Position numbers and translations under genes: made by a program. The notes below the pieces were generated by a model. That model saw only the letters and a program-made list of their open reading frames with translations. It did no database searches and was not told the origin of the DNA. Below are positions 10,264 through 19,937 of a DNA stretch of 64,000 nt, one piece after another; the first letter of the stretch is position 1; the number at the start of each line of letters is the position of its first letter. The stretch comes from Snodgrassella communis (GTDB lineage Bacteria > Pseudomonadota > Gammaproteobacteria > Burkholderiales > Neisseriaceae): the NCBI RefSeq assembly GCF_914768045.1, contig NZ_CAJZCD010000002.1, positions 372,001 to 436,000 on the forward strand, written 5' to 3'.

Positions 10264-10703
10264 TATCCGCTCAGCAAACCTACTTTTACCACTTGGCCTG
10301 TATCCAAATTAACCCTTTGCTGCTCAGGCATATCAAATAAATTTTTTTATATTGTTGAATTTATAAACGATAAAGCCATGTTTTATTGCCTGTCTTTTTA
10401 AAAATTGTAATCTACAACATATTTGCTATGTAGCGCGCTTGTCTTTATTTTGTCCAATTAGTATCCGTGTTTTTAGTATCTTTTACTTAGTAGCATAAAG
10501 TCCGCTACTAGCAAAATCCTAAAAGATAACAATAAAAATTAATTGAAGCCTAACCGTATAAATTTTTTATTAACATATAATTACAACTATTTAACAATAA
10601 AAAATAATTTACTAAGTCTGGCCTAAGTATTCAACGCCATACTGTGCATTAACAAGAACCAAGAAGGTTATTGTCTTAAACCAATTTTTAATGGAGATCT
10701 GTC
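10264..10703 (+). promoter_or_regulatory. AT-rich leader of the Asr-like gene, candidate activator site
   Basis: No gene is visible in these 440 bases. AACATATAATTACA at 10572–10585 matches 10 of 12 fixed positions of the E. coli RstA box (TACATNTNGTTACA), which in E. coli lies before asr. In such AT-rich DNA a chance match is quite possible. The gene ATG is preceded by ATGGAGATCTGTC, a good ribosome binding site. Confidence 0.3.
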
Positions 10704-10973
10704 ATGAAAAAAATCACTACTGCTGTTGTAAGCGCTATTTTCGGTTTAACTGCTGCTGCTTCTTTTGCCGCTCCTGTTGCCGCAACAACTACAACCAACA
10801 CTACTACTGCTACCACCTCTGTTAAACCTGCTGCTAAAGTTGTTAAACCAGCTGCTAAGAAAACTCAGGTTAAACAGGTAAGAAAAGTACATGCTAAAAA
10901 AGCTCATGCTAACAAAGCAGCTGCCAGCAGCACCACTACCAAACAAACCACTACCACTACTGAAACCAATTAA
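10704..10973 (+). CDS. Asr-like basic low-complexity periplasmic protein, 89 aa
   Basis: Signal peptide at residues 1–22 (AAASFAA). The mature protein is made almost only of Ala, Thr, Lys, Val and His: a Thr tract, then KPAAK repeats, then HAKKAHANK, then a second Thr tract. There are no cysteines or catalytic residues. The layout and composition resemble acid-shock protein Asr of enterobacteria, an intrinsically disordered periplasmic protein. The function here is not established; alternatives are a nucleic-acid- or wall-binding polycation. It is followed by a terminator and then a two-component system on the same strand. Confidence 0.6.
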   Translation: MKKITTAVVSAIFGLTAAASFAAPVAATTTTNTTTATTSVKPAAKVVKPAAKKTQVKQVRKVHAKKAHANKAAASSTTTKQTTTTTETN

Positions 10974-10999
10974 TCAGCCAGCTGGTTAACGTTTGAATA

Positions 11000-11032
11000 A
11001 AAACCGTTTCAGGAATCCTGAAGCGGTTTTTG
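11000..11032 (+). terminator. Terminator after the Asr-like gene
   Basis: Near-perfect stem AAAACCGTTTCAGGA / TCCTGAAGCGGTTTT with a run of T. It separates the small gene from the response regulator. Confidence 0.9.
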
Positions 11033-11104
11033 TTATCATAGATAACTCTCAGCCTGATTACTGACAGGCTGCTCATTGGTAGTCTATGTGGAAAATGTTA
11101 ACCC

Positions 11105-11767
11105 ATGCGAATTCTACTTCTTGAAGACGACAAAATGATTGCAGAGGCATTAAGCGATATGCTGCATGTTGCCGGTTTTGCTGTCGATTGTGTTTCAGAC
11201 GGTCTGGCAGCAGAAAGTGCATTACAGCCAGATATCTACGATATCGCCCTGCTGGATATCGGCGTACCCAAACAGGACGGCCTGAGTGTACTACGTCACC
11301 TGCGTGCCAAAAACAGTGATTTACCTGTTATCCTGATTACTGCCCGAGATACTGTGGAAGAACGCATTAATGGTCTGGACAGTGGCGCCGACGACTACGT
11401 AATCAAACCATTTGCACCATCTGAATTACTGGCTCGTATTCGGGCTTTATTGCGCCGGCGTAGCGGACATGCCTGCCCAGTACTGAGCAATGGTATTATC
11501 ACATTGAATCCGGCTACCAGAGAAGTGAGCGCCAATGGTTTAGTTACCCGCCTGTCCGCCCGGGAATATGCTCTGCTTTACAGTTTATTGCTACAGCCGG
11601 GCACCATATTGTCACGGCAGGAATTAGAAGAAAAAATTTATGGCTGGAATGAAGAAGTGGAAAGCAACGCCGTTGAAGTGGTAATTCATGGAATTCGCAA
11701 AAAGCTCGGCAGTAACGTCATTAAAAATGTTCGAGGACTGGGATGGCTAGTGGATCGACGCGGATAG
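11105..11767 (+). CDS. OmpR/PhoB-family response regulator, 220 aa
   Basis: The receiver domain spans residues 1–115 with acidic pocket EDD at 7–9, phospho-acceptor Asp51 (LLDIGVP), the ITA threonine and the lysine in IKPF. A winged-helix DNA-binding domain (about 125–218) contains LSAREYALLYSLL and the recognition-helix region EVVIHGIRKKLG. Closest in feel to the QseB/PmrA branch. The gene overlaps the kinase by 25 bases, so the pair is translationally coupled. The adjoining Asr-like gene is a plausible target. Confidence 0.9.
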   Translation: MRILLLEDDKMIAEALSDMLHVAGFAVDCVSDGLAAESALQPDIYDIALLDIGVPKQDGLSVLRHLRAKNSDLPVILITARDTVEERINGLDSGADDYVIKPFAPSELLARIRALLRRRSGHACPVLSNGIITLNPATREVSANGLVTRLSAREYALLYSLLLQPGTILSRQELEEKIYGWNEEVESNAVEVVIHGIRKKLGSNVIKNVRGLGWLVDRRG

Positions 11768-13134
11768 TCTCATCGCTACAGTGGCGTTTATTACTGGTAT
11801 TAACCATTGTGGTAACCTTTATCGCCATTATTGGCGACATTCTTGCCTACCAGACTGCTTTTCGGGAAACTCAGGATTTACAGGATGCCCAATTAGAGCA
11901 GATTGCGCATTTACTTGACCCGCGCAGTGCCATACTGCGCAGAGATACACAGGAAGACCTCAACTTTCCCGAAAGCGCCAGAACACTGCCCAAACCACGC
12001 ATACTGGCACAAACTCTTGACTCGCCCTATCTCAATATACTGATGGGTGATGACAACGCAGTAAAGAACTTGCAACAATTACATGATGGCTTTCACAATT
12101 TTACAACCGTAGCCCGTCATTGGCGCGTCTACATTCTCACCCGTGAACGCGAACGCATAATTGTAGCCCAACGCACAGCCTACCGTAATCATATCGCCAA
12201 AGATAGCGCGCTGAGTGTGGTCTGGCCATTTCTTATCCTCATGCCCATCTTATGGCTGTTTACCGCCATCTGGATTCGCCGTTTGTTCCGGGCAACACAG
12301 GAAATGAGTACAGAATTAACTGCCCGCAGTGCCAACGATCTATCTCCACTGGATACCAGACACGTACCCACTGAAATCCGTCCTTTTATCACCGCACTAA
12401 ACCGCCTTTTCAGCCAGTTACAGGCTGCCATAGAGCATGACAAAAAATTTATCAGTCATGCAGCACACGAATTACGTACGCCTATCACTGCACTAACCAT
12501 ACAGATAGCCCGATTTGACGAACCAGATTTAAGCATTCAGGAGCAACGCAAACTTATCGGACAAATCAAAGCCGGTATAGCTCGCACCAAGCAACTGCTT
12601 ACCCAGTTGTTATCGATGGCCAGAGCGCAACATCAGCTCCAGCAGCACCTTATGCCAAATAATGTCAGTACCGCCTTGATGCCGCTGTTACGCGACCTGA
12701 TTGCAGAATTATTACCTCTGGCAGAACAGAAACAGCAAATTCTGAGTGTTGACATTAACGAAGATATCAACCTGCCTATCAGCAGTAATGACTTACAAAC
12801 CATTCTCAAGAATATTCTGGCCAATGCCATCAAATACACCCCCGCTCACGGACAGATCTGTATTCAGACCAAGCAACCCACAGATAACCAGTTAGCACTA
12901 TGGATAGAAGACAATGGCCATGGTATTTCGGAAGCTGAGCGAAAGCTCGTATTCGAACCGTTTTACCGCATTCTAGGTAATAACGAATGCGGTAGCGGAT
13001 TGGGACTGGCCATCGTTAAAACCCTGTGCGAACAATGGCATATCACCATTCAGCTCACCGATTCGAGCCTGCAAAATAATGAGCACCAGCCGGGACTAGC
13101 CGTTGGTTTAACATTCAGTATTAATAATCAATAA
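11743..13134 (+). CDS. Sensor histidine kinase, 463 aa
   Basis: Partner of the preceding regulator. Transmembrane helix 1 at about 13–34, a periplasmic sensor region to about 155, helix 2 at about 158–180, then a linker/HAMP. The dimerisation box HAAHELRTPITAL carries the phospho-histidine; the ATPase has the N box NILANAIKYTP, G1 DNGHGIS and G2 GSGLGLAIV. The architecture matches QseC/PmrB-type kinases. The signal sensed cannot be read. An internal start is possible, given the 25-base overlap with the regulator. Confidence 0.9.
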   Translation: MASGSTRIVSSLQWRLLLVLTIVVTFIAIIGDILAYQTAFRETQDLQDAQLEQIAHLLDPRSAILRRDTQEDLNFPESARTLPKPRILAQTLDSPYLNILMGDDNAVKNLQQLHDGFHNFTTVARHWRVYILTRERERIIVAQRTAYRNHIAKDSALSVVWPFLILMPILWLFTAIWIRRLFRATQEMSTELTARSANDLSPLDTRHVPTEIRPFITALNRLFSQLQAAIEHDKKFISHAAHELRTPITALTIQIARFDEPDLSIQEQRKLIGQIKAGIARTKQLLTQLLSMARAQHQLQQHLMPNNVSTALMPLLRDLIAELLPLAEQKQQILSVDINEDINLPISSNDLQTILKNILANAIKYTPAHGQICIQTKQPTDNQLALWIEDNGHGISEAERKLVFEPFYRILGNNECGSGLGLAIVKTLCEQWHITIQLTDSSLQNNEHQPGLAVGLTFSINNQ

Positions 13135-13341
13135 ACTTAGCCAGCACATTGCCGCTGATGTACGTGTACAGACATTAAAAGCCGATAGTATCAATAATAA
13201 CCATCACTTTAGAAATAAATATTAAGTGGCCAAAACAATATACAAAGTCGTTATATACAACGCTAATGGCAATCAGATTTGAGACAAGATTTGTTCACAA
13301 CATAACACATGCCTGATTGATCGCATTTAAGATAAATAAAA

Positions 13342-13375
13342 AAAACAGAACGCTCACCCAGAGCATTCTGTTTTT
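13342..13375. terminator. Bidirectional terminator between kinase and upp
   Basis: Stem AAAACAGAACGCTC / GAGCATTCTGTTTT with an internal mismatch, A-run on one side and T-run on the other; it sits between convergent genes. The rest of the 13135–13433 gap shows no gene. Confidence 0.85.
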
Positions 13376-13433
13376 AAAATTGGTATATTTCTTACAGCTC
13401 ACCAACAGATTAATTTAAAGACCTGTCTGTAGC

Positions 13434-14066
13434 TTACCAGTGTTTAGTACCGAAAATTTTGTCACCGGCATCACCCAGCCCGGGGATAATATAACCATTA
13501 TCGTCCAGATGGTCATCTAAAGCTGCAGCATATATAGTCACATCGGGATGAGCTTCATTAACAGCTTTGACGCCTTCCGGAGCCGCAACCAATACCAGTG
13601 CCTTAATATCTTTGCAGCCTTTTTTCTTAAGCAGGTCAATGGTGGCAATCATTGAACCGCCGGTTGCCAGCATAGGATCAATAATCAGCGCCGGACGCTT
13701 ATCCATCTGACTGACAAATTTTTCAAAATAAGGTACCGGTTCCAGCGTCTCTTCATCACGCTGTAAACCTACCACGCTGATTTTAGCTGTAGGAATTAAA
13801 TCCAGCACCCCATCCAACATACCAAGCCCGGCACGCAGAATAGGCACAACAGTAACAGTCTTGCCCTTAATCTGGAATGCATCAATCTCACCACACCAGC
13901 CCTGCATTTTGACAATCTCAACATCAAAATCACGACTAGCCTCATAAGCCATTAAGCGCGCCAGCTCTTTTGTCAACGTGCGGAAACGATAAGTACTGCA
14001 ATCCTCTTCCCGCATCAATGACAGTTTGTGCTTCACCAACGGATGGTCAATCACATTAATATTCAT
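13434..14066 (-). CDS. upp: Uracil phosphoribosyltransferase Upp, 210 aa
   Basis: Makes UMP from uracil and PRPP in pyrimidine salvage. The ORF track starts at 14105, but ATG 14066 ([15 protein letters not shown]) gives the family length and has GGAACAGG in front of it. PRPP-binding loop [15 protein letters not shown]-terminal [15 protein letters not shown]. It is the last gene of a leftward cluster, 73 bases after grxD, and ends at a terminator. Confidence 0.96.
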   Translation of the reverse strand: MNINVIDHPLVKHKLSLMREEDCSTYRFRTLTKELARLMAYEASRDFDVEIVKMQGWCGEIDAFQIKGKTVTVVPILRAGLGMLDGVLDLIPTAKISVVGLQRDEETLEPVPYFEKFVSQMDKRPALIIDPMLATGGSMIATIDLLKKKGCKDIKALVLVAAPEGVKAVNEAHPDVTIYAAALDDHLDDNGYIIPGLGDAGDKIFGTKHW

Positions 14067-14139
14067 CGCCTGTTCCAAAAAAATTCCTTTAACACCTAAA
14101 TCCAAACAGCCACCGGGAAACGTCCCGAATAAAATTTAG

Positions 14140-14457
14140 TCAAACAGAAGCCAGCAAAGTCTGCAATTCACCTGCTTCATACATTTCCAGCATAATATCA
14201 GAACCGCCGACAAATTCACCTTTTACATACAACTGCGGAATGGTTGGCCAGTTTGCATATTCCTTGATACCCTGACGGATATCATCATCTTCAAGCACAT
14301 TAACAGTATAAAAATCTTTCAAGCCAGCTGCCTGTAAAATCTGCACAGCACGAGATGAAAAACCACACTGTGGAAACTGTTTTGTCCCTTTCATGAACAA
14401 TACAACCGGATGATCGGTTACAAGCGCTTTAATTCTTTCCTGAGTACTCATGTACAT
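14140..14457 (-). CDS. grxD: Monothiol glutaredoxin GrxD, 105 aa
   Basis: CGFS-type glutaredoxin: [18 protein letters not shown] contains the single active cysteine, with [19 protein letters not shown] as the glutathione-binding part. It acts in iron–sulfur cluster transfer in the cytosol. A second possible start is the Met at residue 3. Twelve bases separate it from rsmB upstream. Confidence 0.95.
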   Translation of the reverse strand: MYMSTQERIKALVTDHPVVLFMKGTKQFPQCGFSSRAVQILQAAGLKDFYTVNVLEDDDIRQGIKEYANWPTIPQLYVKGEFVGGSDIMLEMYEAGELQTLLASV

Positions 14458-14469
14458 TCCTTATTTCAT

Positions 14470-15735
14470 TTACTTAATGCGTGTTAGCACAGCAGCAAAA
14501 AAGCCGTCTGTATGATGTTCACTGGTATTCAACTGCAAATAATCACCCTGCATAGCTGGCAAAGCATGACTCTTTAGCAAAGTATGTACCGGTTCAATAT
14601 GCCAGCCTGTGTTGGCGGCCAGAAAATCATTTAATTGCTGCTGATTTTCAGCCTCCAGAATACTACATGTGGCATATATCAGTCTGCCACCCGAGCGTAC
14701 CAACGCAGAAGCTGCCTGCAAAATCGACCGCTGTTGCTGCTGCAATGCCTCAACATTGTCACCACTCTGGCGATATTTTAAATCAGGATTGCGGCGCAAA
14801 GTACCTAGCCCGGAACAAGGCGCATCTACCAGCACACAATCCGCTTTACCTTTTAAACGAGCAATACGGGCATCGTGCTCATTATCTATGCGCTGCGGAT
14901 GAATATTAGTCAAACCTGCACGTACCATCCGCGGCTTCAGATTAGCCAGACGTTTTTCCGCCACATCCAACGCATACAGGCGTCCACAGCCAGCCATCAT
15001 CGCGCCCATTGCCAGCGTTTTACCGCCTGCACCCGCACAGAAGTCAACAGCAATCTGCCCGCGTTTTACACCTGTTAACAGTGCCAGCAACTGACTGCCC
15101 TCATCTTGTACTTCCAGCACACCGTCCAGAAACAGCGGATGTCGGTTTAATGCCGGCTTATCATACAACCGGATTCCCCAAGGTGAATAAGGAGTAGCTT
15201 CTGCGCGCAAGCCTTCTGCCTGCAACACAGCCAGAATCTTATCACGCTTACCTTTCAAAGTATTGACCCGCACATCCAGCGGTGCTGCCTGCATCACACT
15301 GCGACCAAAAGCAATAATCTGATTCTCATCCCAGCCCTGCTGCTGCAAACAGTCAGTCATCCATTCAGGCAGCTCGGCAGCAGTTGCCAGCGTAGCAGCA
15401 AAATCAGATTTATGCTCCTTTAATTCAACCAGCCACTGCTTCTCTTCAGCATCACACAGACTTTCTACAGCATGAATACTTAAACCGCGTCCTAAAACCA
15501 GTGCCGCCAAAGCTGCACGACGCGGTTTGTTATGCGGTCTTTGCAACATCTTCTGGATTTTCTGCAAGTGACGAATGGTCGCAAATACGGTTTCTGCAAT
15601 TTCCTGCCGGTCACGCACACCCAGCTTGCGCTGGCGCCGGAAGAAAGCCGACAACACAACATCTGCCGGCTGTCTGAACGTTAACACCTGAGCCAGAGCA
15701 GCAGCTGTCAAATCAAGTTGTTGTGCATTTATCAT
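14470..15735 (-). CDS. rsmB: RsmB/NOP-family rRNA cytosine methyltransferase, 421 aa
   Basis: SAM-dependent m5C methyltransferase. An N-terminal NusB-like helical region (1–140) is followed by the Rossmann catalytic domain: VDFCAGAGGKTLAMGA (SAM site), VDAPCSGLGTLRRNPDLK (motif IV with PC) and YATCSILEAEN (motif VI with catalytic TC). The likely target is 16S rRNA C967 by analogy with RsmB. It starts 6 bases after the DUF3108 gene. Confidence 0.88.
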   Translation of the reverse strand: MINAQQLDLTAAALAQVLTFRQPADVVLSAFFRRQRKLGVRDRQEIAETVFATIRHLQKIQKMLQRPHNKPRRAALAALVLGRGLSIHAVESLCDAEEKQWLVELKEHKSDFAATLATAAELPEWMTDCLQQQGWDENQIIAFGRSVMQAAPLDVRVNTLKGKRDKILAVLQAEGLRAEATPYSPWGIRLYDKPALNRHPLFLDGVLEVQDEGSQLLALLTGVKRGQIAVDFCAGAGGKTLAMGAMMAGCGRLYALDVAEKRLANLKPRMVRAGLTNIHPQRIDNEHDARIARLKGKADCVLVDAPCSGLGTLRRNPDLKYRQSGDNVEALQQQQRSILQAASALVRSGGRLIYATCSILEAENQQQLNDFLAANTGWHIEPVHTLLKSHALPAMQGDYLQLNTSEHHTDGFFAAVLTRIK

Positions 15736-15741
15736 AATTAC

Positions 15742-16419
15742 TTAAATAGCCTTCCCATCAATCTGGCCGCCTTTCAGCTGCAAGGTATAAACCTTACCAT
15801 TATCCATATAGCTAATCCGTACCGGAACATTCCCAAACTGCGGTGCAAAAGCATATTCCACCACATAATCACCACGACTGATACTGTACTGGCTGATATC
15901 GATTTGCTGGCCATTAATCACCAGCTGAGTATTGCCGAGGCTACGAACCGTATCCAGCGGATAAACTTTTTTACCATTAGTCAAATAGGTATTTGCGGGC
16001 AAATTTCCGTGATTAAAGCCCAATTGCCAGCCCAGTGCAAACATATCGTATACCGGCCCGTTTACCACCATATGCTTACCAGCCTCAGAAATCTTGCCAT
16101 AATCAACCCCCTGCTCAGTAAAGTGCGCCTGTGCATAAGGCTTACCAAAGCGGCTATCCACATAGGAAAGCGGATTCAGACCAGAACCGTTTACCGTGCC
16201 CGCAGAAACAAACTGCATTTGGTAAAAAATCACATTAATTTGAGTATTAATCCGGTACTGGTTACCTTTCTGTACAAAATCCATACTTACCGGCAAACCA
16301 TAACTGTCTACAAACTGTAATTGTGCCTGTTGTGGCAAATCGGCTGCCCGTACTACTACCGGTAATAACAGTAAACTTATCCATGTCAGCAACACACCCG
16401 GCGAAAATTTTATTTTCAT
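15742..16419 (-). CDS. DUF3108 exported protein, 225 aa
   Basis: Signal peptide at 1–25 (VVVRAA). The mature part is a beta-rich DUF3108 domain (QLQFVDSYGLPVSMDFVQKG, FQYEL-type strands, FAPQFGNVPVRISYMDNGKVY). Function unknown; the family is thought to be envelope-associated. It lies 17 bases after purN and before rsmB, an order also typical of Neisseria as far as I know. Confidence 0.8.
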   Translation of the reverse strand: MKIKFSPGVLLTWISLLLLPVVVRAADLPQQAQLQFVDSYGLPVSMDFVQKGNQYRINTQINVIFYQMQFVSAGTVNGSGLNPLSYVDSRFGKPYAQAHFTEQGVDYGKISEAGKHMVVNGPVYDMFALGWQLGFNHGNLPANTYLTNGKKVYPLDTVRSLGNTQLVINGQQIDISQYSISRGDYVVEYAFAPQFGNVPVRISYMDNGKVYTLQLKGGQIDGKAI

Positions 16420-16436
16420 ACTTCTCTCATAGCATA

Positions 16437-17069
16437 CTAATTTTTCAGACAGACCGAACCATTCTCATTGACTAAAGACAGATTATTTACTCGATTACCC
16501 TCTACAACCAGATTGCCAGCAACAAAATCAGCCACTACCTGAGGCAATAATTCATGCTCAACGCACAAAACCCGTTGTGCCAGAGTATCGGCTGTATCAC
16601 CATTCACAACAGGTACAACCCCCTGAGCAATAATCGGGCCGCAATCCAATTGAGCCGTCACAAAATGAATAGTACATCCAGCCACCCTACAGCCACTGTC
16701 CAGTGCCCGCTGATGCGTATGCAGTCCGGGGAATGCCGGCAATAAAGACGGATGAATATTAATCAGCCTGCCGGCATAATGTTCGCAGAATTCAGGGGTT
16801 AAAATACGCATAAAACCTGCAAGCAACACCAGATCCGGCTGATAGGCATCAATTCGCGCCATAAGAGCAGCATCAAACGCTTCACGACCAACGTAATCCT
16901 GATGGCAGATTGCCTCAGTTGCCAGACCACGCTGTGCCGCCCATTGTAAACCGGCTGCATCAGCCCGATTACTGATTACCGCCACCACTTCTGCCTGCGC
17001 AATATTTGCCTGCACCACAGCCTGCATATTACTGCCACGCCCTGAAATCAGAATCACAATTCTTTTCAT
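16437..17069 (-). CDS. purN: Phosphoribosylglycinamide formyltransferase PurN, 210 aa
   Basis: Third step of purine synthesis, using 10-formyl-THF. Signatures: VILISGRGSNMQAVVQA at the N-terminus, LAGFMRILTPEFCEHYAGRLINIHPSLLPAFPG (catalytic Asn and His) and GCTIHFVTAQLDCGPII with the catalytic Asp. Length is typical. Thirty bases after murI in the same cluster. Confidence 0.96.
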   Translation of the reverse strand: MKRIVILISGRGSNMQAVVQANIAQAEVVAVISNRADAAGLQWAAQRGLATEAICHQDYVGREAFDAALMARIDAYQPDLVLLAGFMRILTPEFCEHYAGRLINIHPSLLPAFPGLHTHQRALDSGCRVAGCTIHFVTAQLDCGPIIAQGVVPVVNGDTADTLAQRVLCVEHELLPQVVADFVAGNLVVEGNRVNNLSLVNENGSVCLKN

Positions 17070-17099
17070 ACTGCTTATCTTCCATCAGTCAACAAAAGC

Positions 17100-17909
17100 C
17101 TAGCCCAAAGACACCATTTCCAACTGCTCAAGACTACGTCCCAGAAACCGCTCCCCGATTGTCTGAAAGCGCAGAGGAATATCACTCACATAGAAACGAT
17201 ATTGCGCCCCCGAATGATCCGGATTAACAAGCTGCTGCTGTTTCAATGCCAGTGCCGTTACTTCTGCCGTCGTAATAGCCGAATCAACAAGTTTCAATTG
17301 TGGTGCTTCCTGCCGAATTAAAGATTTGAGTAACGGGTAATGAGTACAGCCCAAGACCAGAGTATCCACATCTTCCGCCAGAATAGGCTTTAAATATTCT
17401 CTAGCTGTTAATCGTGTCACCTCATGATCCAGCCAGCCTTCTTCTACCAGCGGCACCAGCAATGGACAGGCTTGTGAAAATACGCGGGTTTGTGCATTCT
17501 GTTTGTGAATCGCCCGCGCATAAGCATTGCTATTGACCGTAGTACTGGTAGCAATCACACCAATGTGATTATTTCGTGTTGTTTCCAGTGCAGCCTTAGC
17601 TCCAGCAGAAATCACATCTAATACCGGCATACCGCCTGCCAGCTGCCGTATCTTATCCCGTGCCACCGCTGCTATGGTATTACAGGCCACAACCAGAGCC
17701 TTAACATCATGTTCCAGCAGAAACGACACAATCTGCTCAGTATAAACCTCAATCGTATGTCTGGACTTCACCCCATACGGAACCCGTGCCGTATCTCCAA
17801 AATAAATAATATTTTCATTAGGCAGCCGTTCCATCAAAGCCCTTACTACAGTCAGGCCACCAACTCCGGAATCAAATACACCTATTGGGCGTTGTTGTAT
17901 TGCAGTCAT
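17100..17909 (-). CDS. murI: Glutamate racemase MurI, 269 aa
   Basis: Supplies D-glutamate for peptidoglycan. The two catalytic cysteines are in VACNTIAAVARD and GCTHYPLL; the N-terminus QRPIGVFDSGVGGLTV is characteristic. The track start at 17936 adds nine residues; ATG 17909 (MTAIQQRPIG) with GAAGAG before it gives the usual length and is preferred. First gene of the leftward cluster, divergent from tsaE across about 230 bases. Confidence 0.94.
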   Translation of the reverse strand: MTAIQQRPIGVFDSGVGGLTVVRALMERLPNENIIYFGDTARVPYGVKSRHTIEVYTEQIVSFLLEHDVKALVVACNTIAAVARDKIRQLAGGMPVLDVISAGAKAALETTRNNHIGVIATSTTVNSNAYARAIHKQNAQTRVFSQACPLLVPLVEEGWLDHEVTRLTAREYLKPILAEDVDTLVLGCTHYPLLKSLIRQEAPQLKLVDSAITTAEVTALALKQQQLVNPDHSGAQYRFYVSDIPLRFQTIGERFLGRSLEQLEMVSLG

Positions 17910-18143
17910 TTGTCTCTTCATCTGTAGCCATGACAATTCAGCACACCGCGCACCGAATCAATAACAGGCCAGTCATCATCGCAATTATAACATTGACCCA
18001 AAATTATACTCATAGTACAAATCCGGCCGTACAGGCTTAAAAGCGGCTTTTGCCAGATCAATTGGCCTGCCGGCACAACTTTACTACTTTCACTCTTACA
18101 AACTTTATCGCATAATAAACCCGTTTTGTTAATTAAACATACC

Positions 18144-18614
18144 ATGTCTGCATCTCAAATCCGTGAACTAGTTCTGGCCAGCGAAAATGATACCCTGAAT
18201 CTGGGTGCTCTTTTTGCCCAGTATATCAGCCCGCCTTTAATCATCTGGTTAGTAGGTGATTTAGGCGCGGGGAAAACAACCTTTACCCGTGGCTTACTAA
18301 ATGCCCTAGGCTATCATGGTGCAGTTAAAAGTCCCACATACAATATAGTTGAAACCTATCCTTTTAACGGATTTCAGCTACATCATTTTGACTTATACCG
18401 CTTTCAAAGCCCTGAAGAATGGCTGGATGCAGGACTGGATGAACTCATCAACTCAGATAGCATTATCCTGATTGAATGGCCGCAACTGGGTGGAGACCTA
18501 GCGCCGCCGGCTGACATAATACTGAATATCACTTTTCATGGCAGTAGCCGCACAATCCAGATCAGTGCCACTACAGCCAATGGCACACACATACTAGATA
18601 AGATTACAGAATAA
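18144..18614 (+). CDS. tsaE: TsaE, ATPase for t6A tRNA modification, 156 aa
   Basis: Partner of TsaB/TsaD in threonylcarbamoylation of tRNA position 37. Walker A GDLGAGKTTFTRG at about 40, then KSPTYNIVETY and HHFDLYRF. The ORF track starts at a TTG (18126); ATG 18144 (MSASQIRELV) is the more likely start, though no strong ribosome binding site is visible for either. Followed 3 bases later by the amidase gene, a common pairing. Confidence 0.93.
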   Translation: MSASQIRELVLASENDTLNLGALFAQYISPPLIIWLVGDLGAGKTTFTRGLLNALGYHGAVKSPTYNIVETYPFNGFQLHHFDLYRFQSPEEWLDAGLDELINSDSIILIEWPQLGGDLAPPADIILNITFHGSSRTIQISATTANGTHILDKITE

Positions 18615-18617
18615 ACC

Positions 18618-19937
18618 ATGCCTAACCATATCAGCCGCCGAAAATTATTAATTGCTTCTACCGGCACACTATTAATCAGCCTTACCCCGTTTGCGCGCGC
18701 CGCCAATGCTGGCGCAGACATCGTGGCTTCGCGTATCTGGCCGGCCACAGCCTATACCAGAATGACTTTAGAATCCACAACACCAATTCAGTTTAAATAT
18801 TTTCAGCTAAAAAATCCCGACAGATTAGTTATTGACATTCAAGGCTCAGTCACCAATCAAGCTTTGCGCCAACTGAGCAGCAAAGTCATCCCAATGGATC
18901 CGTATATTGCCAGTATCCGCATCGGGCAATTCAATCCTGAAACCATACGTATCGTGATGGATTTAAAAACTACCGTTAATCCGCAGGTATTTTCACTTGC
19001 TCCGGTAGCCAATTTCAAAAACCGTCTGGTAGTGGACTTATACCCCACCGCCACAGTAGCCATGGAAGAGGAAAAAAACGACCCATTAATGGCACTCTTA
19101 CAAGACTATAGCCACGGCAAAGTCAACAGCGACGGCACCACCCGCCCACAGGCCACCGCATCCACGCCTCCTGTACAAAAAACACCTGAAAACAAACCAC
19201 CTGTCACTAACCGGCCACCGATATCAGGTATGCCAAATAAACTCAGCCGCCAGCCAGTTATCATGATTGATCCGGGACATGGCGGTGAAGACCCCGGTGC
19301 CACAGGTCCATCCGGCCTGCATGAAAAAGATGTAGTACTGGCTATTGGACGTGAAGTAAAAAAAATACTGGACTCCTATGGCTACAAAACTTACATGACT
19401 CGGAACGAAGATATATTTATACCGCTTGGCGTTCGGGTAGCCAAAGCACGTAAACTCAGAGCCGATGTATTCGTTTCCATCCATGCTGATGCATTTACCA
19501 ATCCATCGGCCAAAGGTACAGGCGTATATGCCCTTAATCCCAAAGGTGCCACCAGTGCAGCAGCCAAATATCTGGCACAGACCCAGAACGCGGCCGATTC
19601 AATTGGCGGCGTAAGTTACTCTACCGATAAAAATGTCAACAACACTCTGTTTGACCTTACCCAGACAGCAACCATTAACGATAGCCTGAAACTAGGCAGA
19701 GATGTTTTAAATCAATTAAGTAAAATTAATAATCTGCATAAAGGCAGTGTCGATCAGGCTAATTTCGCCGTTCTGAAAGCACCGGATGTCCCATCCATAC
19801 TGGTTGAAACCGCTTTTATTTCCAATCCGATTGAAGAACGATTATTATCAAGTAGTGATTTCCGCCAGAAAATGGCCACTTCCATTGCCAGCGGTATTAA
19901 AGATTATTTATCGACGGCAGTACTTGCACGTCGTTGA
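18618..19937 (+). CDS. amiC: N-acetylmuramoyl-L-alanine amidase AmiC, 439 aa
   Basis: Cleaves septal peptidoglycan during daughter cell separation. The N-terminus has a twin-arginine signal (SRRKLLIAS at 6–14, cleaved after PFARA), so Tat export. An AMIN domain (about 40–150) targets the septum; a Pro/Thr-rich linker (175–210) follows; the Amidase_3 domain has the zinc ligands in IDPGHGGEDPGA, LHEKDVV and VSIHADAF. Coupled to tsaE. Confidence 0.95.
   Translation: MPNHISRRKLLIASTGTLLISLTPFARAANAGADIVASRIWPATAYTRMTLESTTPIQFKYFQLKNPDRLVIDIQGSVTNQALRQLSSKVIPMDPYIASIRIGQFNPETIRIVMDLKTTVNPQVFSLAPVANFKNRLVVDLYPTATVAMEEEKNDPLMALLQDYSHGKVNSDGTTRPQATASTPPVQKTPENKPPVTNRPPISGMPNKLSRQPVIMIDPGHGGEDPGATGPSGLHEKDVVLAIGREVKKILDSYGYKTYMTRNEDIFIPLGVRVAKARKLRADVFVSIHADAFTNPSAKGTGVYALNPKGATSAAAKYLAQTQNAADSIGGVSYSTDKNVNNTLFDLTQTATINDSLKLGRDVLNQLSKINNLHKGSVDQANFAVLKAPDVPSILVETAFISNPIEERLLSSSDFRQKMATSIASGIKDYLSTAVLARR

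Noticed and set aside
15660-15680. DNA uptake sequence (GGCTGTCTGAAC resembles neisserial DUS)
   Set aside because: Single, inside rsmB coding sequence, and not seen repeated at terminators in the window; probably chance.
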